A stretch of 64,000 nucleotides of DNA from positions 177,004 through 241,003 of the forward strand of contig NZ_JAQFWW010000004.1 in NCBI RefSeq assembly GCF_027706145.1. Reading direction: 5' to 3'. The translations under genes were made by a program, and so were the position numbers. Positions 10,516-22,026 of this stretch are shown here, one piece after another. The stretch is from Bacillus changyiensis. Lineage in GTDB: Bacteria; Bacillota; Bacilli; Bacillales; Bacillaceae. A model generated the notes under the pieces. That model had not been told where the DNA came from and made no database searches. It worked only from the letters and a program-made list of their open reading frames with translations. Numbering within the stretch: position 1 is the first letter of the stretch; each line of letters opens with the position of its first letter.

Positions 10516-11799
10516 TTAGGCATGGCTGTTATTATAATCAGGAATATAAAGGATTTGCCCTTCTTTTAGTTCCTCATCAATCGAAAGGGAATTTAACCGT
10601 ATGAGCTGTTGAACATTGATATCATAACGTTCACACAGAAGATCGATTGTATCATTTTGCTGAACGATGCACATCTTCATACGTGAAAATTCCTCCTCTC
10701 CCTGTTTTGTAAACAGTTTCGTCAAATAGAGAGCATTATCATTCTCTTTAGCTGGAGCATCAGATTCCTCTTCATCTCTAGGCTCTTCGGTTTTTTCCTG
10801 CTTGTAAAACGAATATTCGGGAATTTCAATTGTCATCTCCGCTTCTCGTTCTTCTTCACACATTTCCTGTTTGACTTCAATGTCAAAAGACTCTTCATCA
10901 CTCTTATCTTCTTCGTCTTTTAACAGACGAGGCACATCAAAAAACTCAGTTTCTTTTGACTCCTCATGCTCAGAATAAGAACGGTAAACGGGTTCAAGTT
11001 GTTTACTTTCATCCGCTTTCAGCTCTTCTTTTTTTAGTCTTTCTTGTGCCGATTGCGATGGAGCAACATACGGTTTTTCTCCTAAGAAAGATGCAGATTC
11101 TTCACTTTCATCCGCTTGCAGCTCTTCTTTTTTTAGTCTTTCTTGTGCAGATAATGATGAAGTTACAAACGGTTTTTCTCCTGTAAAAGCTTGATAAATA
11201 GGAACTGTTTCTTCCTGTTCTTTATCAACTTCCTCATCCGTTATTTCATCATGAAGATTGGCAAAATCGATGGATTCTTCCGGCTTCCCTTCCGCATTTG
11301 AATCAGACCTGTCAATCGGTTCTAGTTCTTCTTCAGCAACTGCGGAAGTCTGGGGATGTTGCGTTTCTTCCGTTTCCCCATTCATGTTCAACAGTCCTTC
11401 AATCGCCAAATCGGCCTGAATAGTCAGCATTCGTGGATCTGTTAGTTGGTAATCAAAAGCATCGATAAAAACAAAGACATCATTCAAGTGGTTAACCTTA
11501 TTTTTTGGAATCGTAATATCGACCGGAAAACAATGTGTCAGTTCAGCAATCCCCTCCTCTTTTAATCTGACTTCTTCCACAATTCGGCTTGTAGCAGGTA
11601 GTTCAGCATACTCTCTGGTTTGATCTATGTTGTATTCGCCTGTCAGCTCTAATGACCCGCGGATGGATACATAATCATTCACTTCCTGAACAGAAATGTC
11701 AGGATCCAACGAAATAGATAATAATTCTAATACTTCCTGTCCTTTTTGAAAACAAATAGACTCTTCTACAGAAAATTGCAATCGATTGTTTTGCGACAA
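10516..11799 (-). CDS. spoVID: Stage VI sporulation protein D
   Basis: SpoVID is the coat-encasement morphogenetic protein that binds SafA and SpoIVA on the forespore surface. The 427-aa protein has the conserved N-terminal domain (about 1-130), a long acidic Glu/Asp-rich middle and a C-terminal LysM domain (IVQQNDTIDLLCERYDI to LYIPDYNN). The middle contains a 33-aa tandem duplication (see findings). The start is TTG at 11799 with AGGGAGGAT upstream. Its gene is followed closely by ysxE, as in B. subtilis. Confidence 0.94.
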   Translation of the reverse strand: MSQNNRLQFSVEESICFQKGQEVLELLSISLDPDISVQEVNDYVSIRGSLELTGEYNIDQTREYAELPATSRIVEEVRLKEEGIAELTHCFPVDITIPKNKVNHLNDVFVFIDAFDYQLTDPRMLTIQADLAIEGLLNMNGETEETQHPQTSAVAEEELEPIDRSDSNAEGKPEESIDFANLHDEITDEEVDKEQEETVPIYQAFTGEKPFVTSSLSAQERLKKEELQADESEESASFLGEKPYVAPSQSAQERLKKEELKADESKQLEPVYRSYSEHEESKETEFFDVPRLLKDEEDKSDEESFDIEVKQEMCEEEREAEMTIEIPEYSFYKQEKTEEPRDEEESDAPAKENDNALYLTKLFTKQGEEEFSRMKMCIVQQNDTIDLLCERYDINVQQLIRLNSLSIDEELKEGQILYIPDYNNSHA

Positions 11800-11892
11800 A
11801 TTAATATCCTCCCTTCACCTAATTTTTAAAATTAGATGTCAGTAAAGATGTATGAAAAAAAGTGGGAGAATATGAACAGAAAAATTTCTATA

Positions 11893-11926
11893 ACAAAAAG
11901 CCACCGGCACCCCGATAGCTTTATTG
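11893..11926 (-). terminator. Terminator of the hem operon
   Basis: On the minus strand, an imperfect stem AAGCtaTCGG / CCGGtGGCTT with a GGTG loop is followed by TTTTG. It lies directly after the hemL stop, the last gene of the hemA-X-C-D-B-L operon. Confidence 0.75.
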
Positions 11927-11928
11927 AG

Positions 11929-13224
11929 TTACTCTGAACGACTCATTTTAGAAAAAACTCGTTCAACAGCTGTAATTGTATGTTCAATATCTTCATCTGT
12001 ATGAGCGGTTGATAAAAACAGCCCTTCATACTGAGACGGTGGAAGAAACACACCTTCATCAGCCATTCCTTTATAATAGTTGGCAAACAAGTTCAGGTCT
12101 GATTGTTTGGCCGTATCATAATTGATAACAGGTTCATTTGTAAAAAAGAAACCGAGCATTGAACCGGCGCGATTGAATGTATGAGGAATTCCATTTTTCC
12201 GAGCCGCTTCAGAAATACCTGTTTCTAATCGATCTGCTTTTCGAGAAAATTCGCGGTAAGTATCAGGTGTTAGCTGTTTCAATGTTTCAAGTCCTGCCGT
12301 CATCGCAAGTGGATTACCTGATAGTGTGCCCGCCTGATAAATCGAGCCGCTCGGTGCAACCTTTGCCATGATTTCAGCTTTTCCTCCGTAAGCACCTACA
12401 GGGAGTCCGCCGCCGATCACTTTGCCAAGGCATGTCAAATCCGGTGTCACACCAAAATAGCTTTGAGCGCAACGATAATCTACCCGAAAACCGGTCATGA
12501 CCTCATCAAAAATCAAAAGTGACCCATATGTCTCCGTAAGCTCTCGAAGCCCTTCAAGGAAGCCTTTAACAGGCGGGACAACTCCCATATTCCCAGCGAC
12601 TGGTTCAACAATAATACCAGCAATATCATCTCCAAATTCTTCAAAGACAAGTTTTATACTTTCCAGATCATTGTATGGAACGGTAATTGTATGTTTAGCA
12701 ACACTCTCAGGAACCCCAGGGCTATCAGGTAAGCCGAGCGTTGCAACTCCAGAACCTGCTTTGATCAGCAGTGAGTCCCCATGTCCATGGTAACAGCCTT
12801 CAAATTTAACAATTTTATTACGACCCGTATAGCCTCTAGCAAGCCTTAATGCACTCATCGTTGCTTCTGTACCAGAACTGACCATTCTAACGATTTCAAT
12901 AGATGGTACCCTTTCAATGACGAGCTCAGCCAGCTCGGTTTCGATTTCTGTTGGTGTGCCGAAACTTGTTCCGTATTGAGCGGATTTCTGAACAGCGCTG
13001 ATCACGTTTTCATTGCAATGTCCCAAAATGAGCGGTCCCCATGATAAGACATAATCAATGTATTCATTTCCATCAATATCATAAATTTTAGACCCTTTGC
13101 CTCGTTCCATAAAAATCGGGTCCATATTGACTGATTTAAAAGCGCGAACCGGGCTGTTCACCCCACCTGGCATCACTTGTTTTGCTTTCGCAAAAGCCGC
13201 TTTAGATTTTTCATAGCTTCGCAT
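11929..13224 (-). CDS. hemL: Glutamate-1-semialdehyde aminotransferase
   Basis: PLP enzyme converting glutamate-1-semialdehyde to 5-aminolevulinate, the second step of the C5 heme route begun by HemA at the other end of this operon. It shows FDEVMTGFR near residue 245 and the PLP-lysine context [17 protein letters not shown] near 270, with SGNPLAM near 305. The frame extends to 13284, but the ATG at 13224 ([11 protein letters not shown]) with GGAGG upstream gives 431 aa, the family length. It follows hemB by 25 nt. Confidence 0.96.
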   Translation of the reverse strand: MRSYEKSKAAFAKAKQVMPGGVNSPVRAFKSVNMDPIFMERGKGSKIYDIDGNEYIDYVLSWGPLILGHCNENVISAVQKSAQYGTSFGTPTEIETELAELVIERVPSIEIVRMVSSGTEATMSALRLARGYTGRNKIVKFEGCYHGHGDSLLIKAGSGVATLGLPDSPGVPESVAKHTITVPYNDLESIKLVFEEFGDDIAGIIVEPVAGNMGVVPPVKGFLEGLRELTETYGSLLIFDEVMTGFRVDYRCAQSYFGVTPDLTCLGKVIGGGLPVGAYGGKAEIMAKVAPSGSIYQAGTLSGNPLAMTAGLETLKQLTPDTYREFSRKADRLETGISEAARKNGIPHTFNRAGSMLGFFFTNEPVINYDTAKQSDLNLFANYYKGMADEGVFLPPSQYEGLFLSTAHTDEDIEHTITAVERVFSKMSRSE

Positions 13225-13249
13225 TCTCAAAAACCTCCAATCATTTCCC

Positions 13250-14224
13250 TTATTCCGCCATCCATTTTGCCGCATCTTTCGCAAAGTATGTAATGATTAA
13301 ATCACATCCTGCTCGTTTCATACTTGTCAGCATTTCGATGACAAGCGCTTTTTCATCGATCCAGCCGTTTTGCGCAGCTGCTTTAACCATGGCATATTCT
13401 CCGCTTACATTGTAACCGACAACAGGCAGCAGACAATCATTTTTCACTTCGCGAACGATGTCAAGGTAGGATAGTGTCGGTTTGACAATCAGAAAATCCG
13501 CACCTTCTTCAATATCTGATTTTGCTTCTCTTTTGGCTTCCAATCGATTTGCATAATCCATTTGGTATGTCTTCCGATCTCCGAACTGCGGGCTGCTTCC
13601 AGCAGCATCTCGAAACGGACCATAAAATGCACTCGCATATTTAACTGCGTATGACATGATCGGGATATTCGTAAATCCTTCTTGATCTAGAGCTTGTCTT
13701 ATAGCAGCAACAAACCCATCCATCATGTTGGATGGAGCAATGATATCTGCACCTGCACGAACTTGACTGACAGCCGTTCTTGCCAAAAGCTCGAGTGACT
13801 CGTCATTCAGAATATCACCGTTTTCTACAATGCCGCAATGACCGTGGTCTGTATATTCACAAAGACAGGTGTCAGCAATCACAATCAGGTCAGGAAAATC
13901 TTCTTTTATTTTTGAAATCGCTTTTTGTACAATTCCGTGATCATGGTAAGCCTCACTGCCGACATGGTCCTTATGTTCAGGAATGCCGAAAACAATGACC
14001 GCTTCAATACCTAGACGGATAACTTCCTCGATTTCTTTCTTAAGTAGGTCTAAAGAAAGCTGGTACACACCTGGCATAGAAGGAACTTCACTTTTTATTT
14101 GTTTTCCCTCAGTTACAAAAACCGGATAAATAAAGTCGGATACACTCAATTCAGTTTCTCTTACCATTCGTCGCATACTTGCTGAAGATCGCAACCGACG
14201 ATGTCTGTGAAAAGTTGTTTCCAT
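13250..14224 (-). CDS. hemB: Porphobilinogen synthase
   Basis: 5-aminolevulinate dehydratase, condensing two ALA to porphobilinogen. The zinc-type cysteine cluster [14 protein letters not shown] lies near residue 118. The two Schiff-base lysines are expected in [17 protein letters not shown] (near 195) and [11 protein letters not shown] (near 247). Length 324 aa is normal. It starts 3 nt after the hemD stop, indicating translational coupling within the hem operon. Confidence 0.97.
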   Translation of the reverse strand: METTFHRHRRLRSSASMRRMVRETELSVSDFIYPVFVTEGKQIKSEVPSMPGVYQLSLDLLKKEIEEVIRLGIEAVIVFGIPEHKDHVGSEAYHDHGIVQKAISKIKEDFPDLIVIADTCLCEYTDHGHCGIVENGDILNDESLELLARTAVSQVRAGADIIAPSNMMDGFVAAIRQALDQEGFTNIPIMSYAVKYASAFYGPFRDAAGSSPQFGDRKTYQMDYANRLEAKREAKSDIEEGADFLIVKPTLSYLDIVREVKNDCLLPVVGYNVSGEYAMVKAAAQNGWIDEKALVIEMLTSMKRAGCDLIITYFAKDAAKWMAE

Positions 14225-14227
14225 TTG

Positions 14228-15016
14228 TCATTCTCCTTTTTTTGAAATGCTGCACATTTTATCAAGCATTCCATCGATTGTATAAACACTCGGCATTAAT
14301 GAAGGTATTCCATATTGATCCAGCGCCTGTTTAGTCAAAGGTCCGATGCTGATAAAAGCTGTTTGATGTTCCACCCATTTTTTGCTTTCTTCTCTCATGA
14401 TATCCATGAATGTATGTACGGTTGAAGAACTTGTAAACGTCACAAAATCAAATGTTTCAGATTTGGCAGTCTCTTTCAGTTTTAGAATTCCATCATGATC
14501 TGGGACAGTCTGATATAAAATTGATTCTGAAATATCAATACCAAGAGGAGCAAGGGTATCTTTAATCACATTTCGTCCCAAATTCCCCTTAATTACCATT
14601 ACTTTATCATTCAGGCCAACCTTTTCTTTTAATGCCTCCGCCAATTGTTCAGCAACATAGAGGTCTGGCACAAGATCAACTGCTAAATGTCTGTCTCGTA
14701 TATAGCGAGCAGTTTTTTCACCGACAGCAGCAACCTTTGTTCTATGTTGAGCTGAAAAGCTAATCCCATACCCCTCCAAATAAGAAAAAAAGAATTTAGC
14801 ACCGTTGACACTCGTAAAAACAAGCCAATCCGTCTGTTCAAGATCCGCTTGGAAGAAACTTGCTTCTTTCGAAGACATGGCGGGGAGAAACGAAATTAAA
14901 GAGGTTAATATCGGTCTTCCCCCCAATGCTTCTATCTTTTTTCCAAAAGACCTAGCTTGCGCTTTATGGCGGGTAACGAGCACCTTCTTCCCTTGTAAAG
15001 GCAGATGATCAGTCAT
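14228..15016 (-). CDS. hemD: Uroporphyrinogen-III synthase
   Basis: Closes and flips ring D of hydroxymethylbilane to form uroporphyrinogen III. This family is poorly conserved; the 262-aa protein shows expected local features such as [10 protein letters not shown] near the start, [14 protein letters not shown] near 85 and [14 protein letters not shown] near 185. Its start overlaps hemC by 8 nt and its stop is 3 nt from hemB, so context makes the assignment firm. Confidence 0.93.
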   Translation of the reverse strand: MTDHLPLQGKKVLVTRHKAQARSFGKKIEALGGRPILTSLISFLPAMSSKEASFFQADLEQTDWLVFTSVNGAKFFFSYLEGYGISFSAQHRTKVAAVGEKTARYIRDRHLAVDLVPDLYVAEQLAEALKEKVGLNDKVMVIKGNLGRNVIKDTLAPLGIDISESILYQTVPDHDGILKLKETAKSETFDFVTFTSSSTVHTFMDIMREESKKWVEHQTAFISIGPLTKQALDQYGIPSLMPSVYTIDGMLDKMCSISKKGE

Positions 15017-15947
15017 TGCTGTTTAGCTCCTGCTTGACACGATCGATTAAAGTTTTCGCCCCTTTTTTTGACATGCTTTCCGCGCATTCAATCCCGACAG
15101 CCGCCGGATCTAAACCCTTCACTTTTTCTCGATATACCGTTTTCCCGTCAGGTGAAGCGACGAGACCTGTTAATTCAATCATACCTTCTTGGCTCATCGT
15201 CGCAAACCCTGCAATCGGAACTTGACAGCCACCTTCCATCTTTTGAAGAAAAGCACGTTCTGCCATAACCGTTTTTTCAGTATAGTGATCATTCAACATT
15301 GATAGTAAAGACAGCAGTTCTTTGTCTTCAGATCGGCATTCTATCGCCAATGCCCCCTGTCCAACGGCAGGCAGACAATGGTCAGGATGTAAATATTCTG
15401 TCACTACATCATCATTCCAACCCATTCTCTTCAAACCTGCAGCAGCTAAAATGATCGCATCATAGTCTTCAGTTTCAAGCTTTTTCAGCCTTGTGTCGAT
15501 ATTGCCTCTAATCCATTTTATCTTAAGATCAGGGCGAATTTGTAAAAGTTGTGCGCTTCTTCGAAGACTGCTTGTGCCAACAATTGCTCCTTGTTGAAGT
15601 TCTGCAAGAGTTTGTTGCTTTTTAGAGATCAACACATCTCGAACATCTTCCCGTTTTGGGACACATCCAATCATCAGACCTTCTGGAAGAACTGAAGGCA
15701 TATCTTTCATACTGTGAACAGCTATATCAATTTCTTCTGAGAGCATAGCCTGCTCAATCTCTTTGACGAAAAGCCCTTTCCCGCCAACTTTTGATAATGT
15801 GACATCAACAATCCGATCACCTTTGGTCACAATTTCTTTAATTTCAAATGTTAGAGCTGGATTTAATTCCTCCAGTTTTTTAATGACCCATTTCGTCTGA
15901 GTCATCGCCAGTTTACTTTTTCGTGAGCCTACTTTGATCTTTCTCAT
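15009..15947 (-). CDS. hemC: Hydroxymethylbilane synthase
   Basis: Porphobilinogen deaminase, polymerising four porphobilinogens on a dipyrromethane cofactor. Cofactor-binding Cys is in [10 protein letters not shown] near residue 241; substrate-site features include [13 protein letters not shown] at the start, VHSMKDMP near 80 and [11 protein letters not shown] near 125. Length 312 aa is normal. It overlaps hemD by 8 nt and follows hemX by 37 nt. Confidence 0.97.
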   Translation of the reverse strand: MRKIKVGSRKSKLAMTQTKWVIKKLEELNPALTFEIKEIVTKGDRIVDVTLSKVGGKGLFVKEIEQAMLSEEIDIAVHSMKDMPSVLPEGLMIGCVPKREDVRDVLISKKQQTLAELQQGAIVGTSSLRRSAQLLQIRPDLKIKWIRGNIDTRLKKLETEDYDAIILAAAGLKRMGWNDDVVTEYLHPDHCLPAVGQGALAIECRSEDKELLSLLSMLNDHYTEKTVMAERAFLQKMEGGCQVPIAGFATMSQEGMIELTGLVASPDGKTVYREKVKGLDPAAVGIECAESMSKKGAKTLIDRVKQELNSND

Positions 15948-15984
15948 TAATTAAATTCCTCCCTTCTTCCGCTCGAAAAGCCAG

Positions 15985-16824
15985 TTAACTAAACCAATGA
16001 AATCGTGAAAAGCTGCCGAGCAAAAAGAAATTGATTAAGAGGACCAGAAAAGATGCGGTATTCAATAAGGCCGCGATCCTCCCTTTTTGTTCTCTGACAA
16101 TTCTTATAAATAAATAATATCCATATAAACAGAGAAGTACAATTGAACCCAACACTTTCGGGTCTGTCCAGTACAACGTTTCAAGTGAAGCATATGACCA
16201 AATAATGCCCAATATCAAGCTCAAGAGCAGCATTGGTACACCGATAATATTAAGGATATAGGCCAAGTAATCTAGCTTTGATAGATCTTCAATTCGCAAA
16301 AGCCATTTACCCCACTTTTTCTTCTTCAATAAATGGTACTGAAAAAGATAGAGCACAGAAAAAACAAATGAAAAAGAAAAGGCTCCATATGAAAGAATTG
16401 CCATTGTAATGTGAATAATTAAAAGCTCTGATACCAGCTTCCCTGACAGTTCTGCAGACTGTTGAAATGTCTGGGTAAATGTATGGATTGCCACAATAGA
16501 AAATCCGATTACATTTGTAAAGAAAATCAGAAAATCGACTTTTAATAACTTTGTTAAAACAAGTGACAATGTCACAAGCACCCAAGCATAAAAATAGAGG
16601 CCTTGCACATTGTTCAAGACAGGGAATGTTCCTGTATACCACATAAAATAAACTAAATATGCCGTTTGTAAAATCCAAACAATAGAAAGCAACCAGAAGG
16701 CCATTTTGCCAGCCTTCCGGTTGTTCTGAAGAAAATCTATAAAATAAAAGAGAACGCTTGCCGCATATAACAAAATCATACCTTCATTAAGCCGTGCTAG
16801 CAATGTGTCTGTCATAGCTGTCAC
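15985..16824 (-). CDS. hemX: HemX, HemA-regulating membrane protein
   Basis: Cytochrome c assembly (CcsA/ResC)-type membrane protein that in B. subtilis lowers the level of HemA. The 279-aa protein has about eight hydrophobic segments with the characteristic [17 protein letters not shown] and [14 protein letters not shown] stretches. A GTG at 16824 overlaps the hemA stop by 4 nt; an ATG at 16815 is the alternative start. Position between hemA and hemC is diagnostic. Confidence 0.93.
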   Translation of the reverse strand: MTAMTDTLLARLNEGMILLYAASVLFYFIDFLQNNRKAGKMAFWLLSIVWILQTAYLVYFMWYTGTFPVLNNVQGLYFYAWVLVTLSLVLTKLLKVDFLIFFTNVIGFSIVAIHTFTQTFQQSAELSGKLVSELLIIHITMAILSYGAFSFSFVFSVLYLFQYHLLKKKKWGKWLLRIEDLSKLDYLAYILNIIGVPMLLLSLILGIIWSYASLETLYWTDPKVLGSIVLLCLYGYYLFIRIVREQKGRIAALLNTASFLVLLINFFLLGSFSRFHWFS

Positions 16825-18161
16825 TCGCTCGCAATAGAAGTCAAACTTTGCTGTTGTTGCTTTTTAAGCATTTGAACTGGCTGGTTTTCTTCGTCTGCTT
16901 CTTCAAGATTAAAAATTTGCATGAACAAGCTGAGTTTCTCTTCTGCATCCTCTTCTGAAGCCAATTCTTTCACTTTTAAAATCGGATCGCGCAAAAGCTG
17001 GTTAATAATGCTCTTTGTATGCTTATTTAATAGCTTTTTTTCTCTTACACTTAAATGAGGCAGTTTCCGTTCAATACTTTGCATTGTTTCAGACTGAATG
17101 GACAAAGCTTTTTCTCGCAATGCTGATATGACTGGAACAACTCCAAGCGTGTTTAACCATTCCTTAAAAGTGATAATTTCTGTTTCAATGATTCGTTCTA
17201 CCTCTTCAGCAACAGCCTGACGCTCTTTTAAGTTCTCTTCCACAATACCTTCAAGATCATCGATGTCATACAAAAACACACCTTCTACTTCACTAAGAGC
17301 CGGATCAAGGTTACGTGGTACAGCAATATCGACCATAAATAGAGGGGAGCCTTTACGAAGTTTATTGACGTGTTCGATCATATCTCTCGTAACAATATAG
17401 CCATTGGCACCAGTCGAGCTAATAAGAATATCAGCCTCCATTAAGGCACATTGTAATTCATTTAAACTTTTCGCCTCACCTGAAAAACGGTTGGCAAGTT
17501 CTTTTGCCTTTGAGAATGTCCGATTGATAACCGTAACCTGTCCGATTCCTTGACCATGAAGATTTTCGACAGCAAGCTCACCCATTTTCCCAGCCCCAAG
17601 AATCAGTACATGCTTGCTGGAAAGATCACCAAAGATCTTTTTGGCAAGTTCAACGGCAGCATAACTAACAGAAACTGCATTGGAAGCAATATCTGTTTCA
17701 GCATGACATCGCTTTGCCACAGTAATCGCTTGTTTAAATAAATAATTGAAAACGGTACCAATTGTCTTCTCTTCTTGAGCAATTTGAAAACTTGTACGAA
17801 CTTGACCCAAGATTTGGGTTTCACCAATAACCATTGAATCCAAACCACATGCTACACGAAAAAGATGCTGGACAGCTTGATCATTTTCATAAAACTTTAA
17901 ATAAGGTGAAACATCTTCTTTTTCCATGCCGAACCAGTTCGCCAAAAACATTTTCATATAATAGCGTCCGGTGTGAAGTTGATCTACAACTGCATACAGC
18001 TCAGTACGATTACATGTCGATACAATAATATTCTCAAGTATGCTTTTTTCTTTTTTTAATTGTGACATGGCCTGCCCCAGATCACATGCCTGAAAAGTCA
18101 ATTTTTCACGTATGTCAACAGGGGTTGATTTATAATCCAATCCCACGACAAGTATATGCAT
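16821..18161 (-). CDS. hemA: Glutamyl-tRNA reductase
   Basis: First enzyme of heme synthesis by the C5 route; reduces glutamyl-tRNA to glutamate-1-semialdehyde using NADPH. The catalytic cysteine is Cys50 in [10 protein letters not shown]; the nucleotide-binding loop is [12 protein letters not shown] near residue 186, and the C-terminal helical dimerisation domain is present. Length 446 aa fits. It is first in the hem operon, with about 150 nt of A/T-rich upstream sequence containing a TATAAT on the minus strand but no good -35 that I can see. Confidence 0.96.
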   Translation of the reverse strand: MHILVVGLDYKSTPVDIREKLTFQACDLGQAMSQLKKEKSILENIIVSTCNRTELYAVVDQLHTGRYYMKMFLANWFGMEKEDVSPYLKFYENDQAVQHLFRVACGLDSMVIGETQILGQVRTSFQIAQEEKTIGTVFNYLFKQAITVAKRCHAETDIASNAVSVSYAAVELAKKIFGDLSSKHVLILGAGKMGELAVENLHGQGIGQVTVINRTFSKAKELANRFSGEAKSLNELQCALMEADILISSTGANGYIVTRDMIEHVNKLRKGSPLFMVDIAVPRNLDPALSEVEGVFLYDIDDLEGIVEENLKERQAVAEEVERIIETEIITFKEWLNTLGVVPVISALREKALSIQSETMQSIERKLPHLSVREKKLLNKHTKSIINQLLRDPILKVKELASEEDAEEKLSLFMQIFNLEEADEENQPVQMLKKQQQQSLTSIASE

Positions 18162-18345
18162 AATGTCTGCCTACACCCCCAACACCCATCCAAATTAAAA
18201 TAATTATAAGATAGAATTGATTTTCAAAACGATTATAACATATATTCACTTTTTTCTCTTCACATTTTGTAAAGAGATTTAAAAAAAGTCATGTGATATA
18301 GTAGAAATAGTTTTTGTGTTTAATCAACATCAAGAAGGTGATCCT

Positions 18346-18831
18346 TTGAAAAAAAGTTCTATTTTACTTCCGTGCTTGTTACTAGCCATATCGATTTACG
18401 CATTTTTACGATCTGAACAAGCCAGCCTGTTTACAGGACAAAAAGAGTGGTTTGTCCTTGTCGCCTTAATCGGACTGGCTTTTTTATATCAGGGGAAAAA
18501 AGAAGCTGATTCCACACATTTTTTTGCTGGTTCACTCATGACCGCAATTGGAATTTATTTCATCTTAAAAAAGCAATTATTTATACATATTGATGATTTT
18601 ACTGCGATTGTACTGATTTTTGGGGTTACCCTTTTATTCAAGTCTTTTCGCGAAAAGCAATATCAATTGGAAAGCCTTTTACTTATAGCCATCGCTTTAT
18701 ATCTTTATTTCTATCGGCAAATTACCGACTGGCTTCAAACAATGAAACCAGAGACCACCTATATTGGAATCTATTGGCCTTTTGCGTTAGCTGCTGTCAG
18801 TTTGTTCTTATTATTGATAAAAAGGAAATAA
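18346..18831 (+). CDS. ysxD: Membrane protein YsxD
   Basis: Unknown-function integral membrane protein with about five hydrophobic segments, divergent from hemA and convergent with ysxC. The frame opens at 18316, but the TTG at 18346 (L/MKKSSILLPCLLLAI) has AAGGTGATC just upstream and gives 161 aa, near the B. subtilis YsxD length. Identification rests on position between hemA and ysxC plus topology; no catalytic motif is visible. Confidence 0.8.
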   Translation: MKKSSILLPCLLLAISIYAFLRSEQASLFTGQKEWFVLVALIGLAFLYQGKKEADSTHFFAGSLMTAIGIYFILKKQLFIHIDDFTAIVLIFGVTLLFKSFREKQYQLESLLLIAIALYLYFYRQITDWLQTMKPETTYIGIYWPFALAAVSLFLLLIKRK

Positions 18832-18877
18832 TTACTCCAATAAAGCACTTGTCCGACATGATTTGTTAAACGCGAAA

Positions 18878-18924
18878 AGGGCGTCCAATAGTCAAAAATC
18901 GACTTACTGGACAGCCCTTTCTTA
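18878..18924. terminator. ysxC/ysxD terminator hairpin
   Basis: An imperfect inverted repeat GGGCgTCCAATAGTC / GACTTACTGGAcaGCCC with an AAAAATC loop, flanked by A- and T-runs, lies between the convergent ysxD and ysxC stops. A near-identical hairpin occurs at 50340-50379 in the prophage remnant. Confidence 0.8.
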
Positions 18925-19509
18925 ACGGTTGATCGCTTGTTCAATCGCAAACCAAGCCTCTGGTTTTCCTTTTTTTGTTTCTGATGAAAACAGAATGAGT
19001 TCATCTCCCTGTTTAATGCTCAAGGTTTGTCTAACGACCTTGGCATGTTTGTCCCATTTTCCTTTTGGAATTTTATCGGCTTTTGTTGCGATCACGATCA
19101 CTGGAATATCATAATGTTTTAAAAAGTGATACATCATGACATCATCTTGTGATGGGGCATGTCTGAGATCGACGATTTGAACGACCGCTTTTAGTTCTTC
19201 ACGCAGTGTCAAATATGTCTCAATCATCCGCCCCCATGCTTCACGTTCAGTTTTTGATACTTTTGCAAACCCATAACCTGGAACATCAACAAAATGAAGT
19301 ATATCATTGATCAAGTAAAAATTTAAGGTTTGTGTTTTGCCGGGTTTCGAAGATGTTCTTGCTAAATTTTTACGATTAATCATTGTATTAATAAAGGATG
19401 ATTTACCGACATTCGATCTTCCGGCCAGTGCGATTTCCGGCAGTCCCCCTCCAGGGTACTGTTCTGGTTTAACCGCACTGATTACAATTTCTGATTTTGT
19501 AACTTTCAT
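18922..19509 (-). CDS. ysxC: Ribosome-assembly GTPase YsxC (EngB)
   Basis: Essential GTPase (EngB family) required for late 50S subunit maturation. G1 is GRSNVGKSS near residue 30, G3 is DVPGYG near 75, and G4 is TKADK near 142. Length 195 aa is normal. Its start overlaps the lonA stop by 4 nt, so the two are translationally coupled, the conserved arrangement. Confidence 0.96.
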   Translation of the reverse strand: MKVTKSEIVISAVKPEQYPGGGLPEIALAGRSNVGKSSFINTMINRKNLARTSSKPGKTQTLNFYLINDILHFVDVPGYGFAKVSKTEREAWGRMIETYLTLREELKAVVQIVDLRHAPSQDDVMMYHFLKHYDIPVIVIATKADKIPKGKWDKHAKVVRQTLSIKQGDELILFSSETKKGKPEAWFAIEQAINR

Positions 19510-21830
19510 TTCTCTTCTCCCACTAGTGAATGCTTGAGAACTTCGTCCAAATGAGCTACAGGGATAAATGTCAGTCCTTCCCGTACACTTTTTGGAATGT
19601 CTTCAAGATCTTTTTCATTATCTTTTGGCATAATAATTGTTTTTAATCCAGCACGATGTGCACCTAAAGCTTTTTCTTTCAATCCACCGATCGGAAGTAC
19701 TCTGCCTCTTAATGTTATTTCACCCGTCATTCCGACACTACGGGAAACGGGACGATCTGTCAACGCTGATACAAGAGCAGTTGCCATCGTAATTCCAGCA
19801 GATGGACCATCTTTTGGAACAGCTCCTTCTGGAACATGAATATGAATATCATAGTTTTCATGAAAATCAGGGCTGATCTTTAGTTCCTCTGCTTTTGAAC
19901 GAACATAACTGAAAGCTGCTTGAGCTGATTCTCTCATCACATCCCCAAGCTTTCCTGTTAAAATCAACTTACCTTTCCCTGGTGATAATGACACTTCAAT
20001 TGAAAGCGTATCTCCGCCTACTGCCGTGTAAGCAAGTCCTGTCACAACACCGATCTGATCATCAAGCTCAGCCTGTCCATAGCGGAACATTCGCTTCCCT
20101 AGATATTCATCAAGATTTTTTTCGGTTACCGTAATTCGTTTCCTTTCTCCTGAGACAATCAATTTAGCTGCTTTTCGACATACTGCCGCAATTTGACGCT
20201 CAAGACTTCGAACACCGGCTTCCCTTGTATAGTAACGGATAATATCAAGAACAGCCTGATCCTTTATCTGTAAATTTGTTTTTGTCAATCCATGTTCTTT
20301 AATTTGTTTAGGTAAAAGGTGATCTTTGACAATTTCCACCTTTTCTACTTCTGTATAGCCCGCAATCGTGATGATCTCCATTCGATCTCTTAACGGTCCG
20401 GGGATCGTTCCTAAATTGTTGGCTGTTGCGATAAAAAGAACCTTTGATAAGTCAAACGTTTCTTCTATATAATGATCACTAAAGTTGTGATTTTGCTCAG
20501 GATCAAGTACTTCAAGCATCGCTGAAGCAGGATCACCTCTAAAATCTGAAGCCATTTTATCAATCTCATCTAAAAGAAAAACAGGATTAATCTTTCCAGC
20601 TTTTTTCATGCCTTGAATAATCCGACCCGGCATTGCACCTACATAAGTGCGGCGATGACCGCGAATTTCAGATTCATCTCTTACACCACCAAGTGATATA
20701 CGTACAAATTTTCGTCCGAGCGATTTCGCAATCGATTTGGCGAGTGAGGTTTTCCCCACTCCAGGCGGCCCAGCTAAACATAAAATCGGTCCTTTTAAAG
20801 ACTTTGTTAACTTTTGGACAGCTAAATATTCCAAAACCCGATCCTTTACTTTTTCAAGACCGTGATGTTCTTCATCAAGAATTTTACCGGCCAGCTTTAA
20901 ATCAAGACTGTCTTCCGTTGCATCGGTCCACGGGAGAGAGAGAATCCAATCAATATAGTTGCGAATCACTGAACTTTCAGCGGAGCTAGACGGGATTTTT
21001 TCATATCTATTCAGTTCTTTAAATGCCGTTTCTTTCACATGATCAGGCATTCCAGCCGCTTCAATTTTATCTGTCAGCTTTTGGACCTCTCCTGTTTTAC
21101 CTTCTTTATCTCCAAGTTCTTTTTGGATTGCTTTCATCTGCTCACGAAGGTAGTATTCTTTTTGCGTTCTTTCCATTGACCGCTTGACGCGCTGTCCGAT
21201 TTTTTTTTCAATCTCAAGTACTTCTTTTTCGTTGTGAATGAGATCGATTACTTTGTTTAGCCTTGCTTTAACATCAATTGTCTCAAGTATTTCCTGCTTG
21301 TCTTTTAATTTAAGAGGAAGGTGTGAAGCAACGATATCCGCCATTCTTCCCGGTTCTTCAATATCTGTTACAGTGGCAAACATTTCAGCCGAGATCTTTT
21401 TAGAAATCTTTATGTATTGATCGAAGTGATCAAGCAGTGTGCGCATAAGTGCCTCGTCTTCTACGTCTTTTTCAATGTCTTCATTTATTCGTTCGATCAC
21501 AACAGATGTATAATCATCTAGATCGTGATATTCGAGAATACGGGCACGTTGAATCCCTTCAACTAAAACGCGAATTGTACCGTTGGGTAATTTTAACATC
21601 TGCTTAATTTTCGTATAGGTCCCAAATACAAAAATTTCTTCTTCAGTTGGCTCGTCTATCGATATGTCACGTTGCGTTGCTAAAAAGATCATATGATCGT
21701 TCATCATCGATTGTTCAAGCGCCTGCACCGACTTTTCACGGCCTACATCAAGATGCAACACCATGGTCGGATAGACGAGTAAACCTCTTAAAGGGAGGAG
21801 CGGGATGTTTCGTTTCATTTCATCTGCCAT
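19506..21830 (-). CDS. lonA: ATP-dependent protease LonA
   Basis: Soluble hexameric AAA+ Ser-Lys protease degrading misfolded and regulatory proteins. The 774-aa protein has the LAN substrate domain, Walker [14 protein letters not shown] near residue 355, Walker [10 protein letters not shown] near 420, and the C-terminal protease domain with the catalytic serine in PKDGPSAG near 678 and lysine in [14 protein letters not shown] near 722. It lies upstream of ysxC and downstream of lonB, with a minus-strand TATAAT at about 21868-21873. Confidence 0.98.
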   Translation of the reverse strand: MADEMKRNIPLLPLRGLLVYPTMVLHLDVGREKSVQALEQSMMNDHMIFLATQRDISIDEPTEEEIFVFGTYTKIKQMLKLPNGTIRVLVEGIQRARILEYHDLDDYTSVVIERINEDIEKDVEDEALMRTLLDHFDQYIKISKKISAEMFATVTDIEEPGRMADIVASHLPLKLKDKQEILETIDVKARLNKVIDLIHNEKEVLEIEKKIGQRVKRSMERTQKEYYLREQMKAIQKELGDKEGKTGEVQKLTDKIEAAGMPDHVKETAFKELNRYEKIPSSSAESSVIRNYIDWILSLPWTDATEDSLDLKLAGKILDEEHHGLEKVKDRVLEYLAVQKLTKSLKGPILCLAGPPGVGKTSLAKSIAKSLGRKFVRISLGGVRDESEIRGHRRTYVGAMPGRIIQGMKKAGKINPVFLLDEIDKMASDFRGDPASAMLEVLDPEQNHNFSDHYIEETFDLSKVLFIATANNLGTIPGPLRDRMEIITIAGYTEVEKVEIVKDHLLPKQIKEHGLTKTNLQIKDQAVLDIIRYYTREAGVRSLERQIAAVCRKAAKLIVSGERKRITVTEKNLDEYLGKRMFRYGQAELDDQIGVVTGLAYTAVGGDTLSIEVSLSPGKGKLILTGKLGDVMRESAQAAFSYVRSKAEELKISPDFHENYDIHIHVPEGAVPKDGPSAGITMATALVSALTDRPVSRSVGMTGEITLRGRVLPIGGLKEKALGAHRAGLKTIIMPKDNEKDLEDIPKSVREGLTFIPVAHLDEVLKHSLVGEEK

Positions 21831-22026
21831 TTAACTGACACCTCCATGACTTTAGTATGAATCATTATAATACAATTTTTTTATCTCTGCACAAAATAAA
21901 ATAAGTCTACTGTAGTATACCCTTTCTTTCACTTCTGAAAAAGGAAAAGATGTCCTATCAGGAAACTTCTTTTTCAAGAAGCCAAGCTATTTGCTCAAAA
22001 AATCCCCATCCGGCAAATGATGAGGA

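Noticed and set aside
10956..11186. A plus-strand ORF with internal repeats opposite spoVID
   Set aside because: The repeat is the antisense of the SpoVID duplication; no ribosome site and no independent support.
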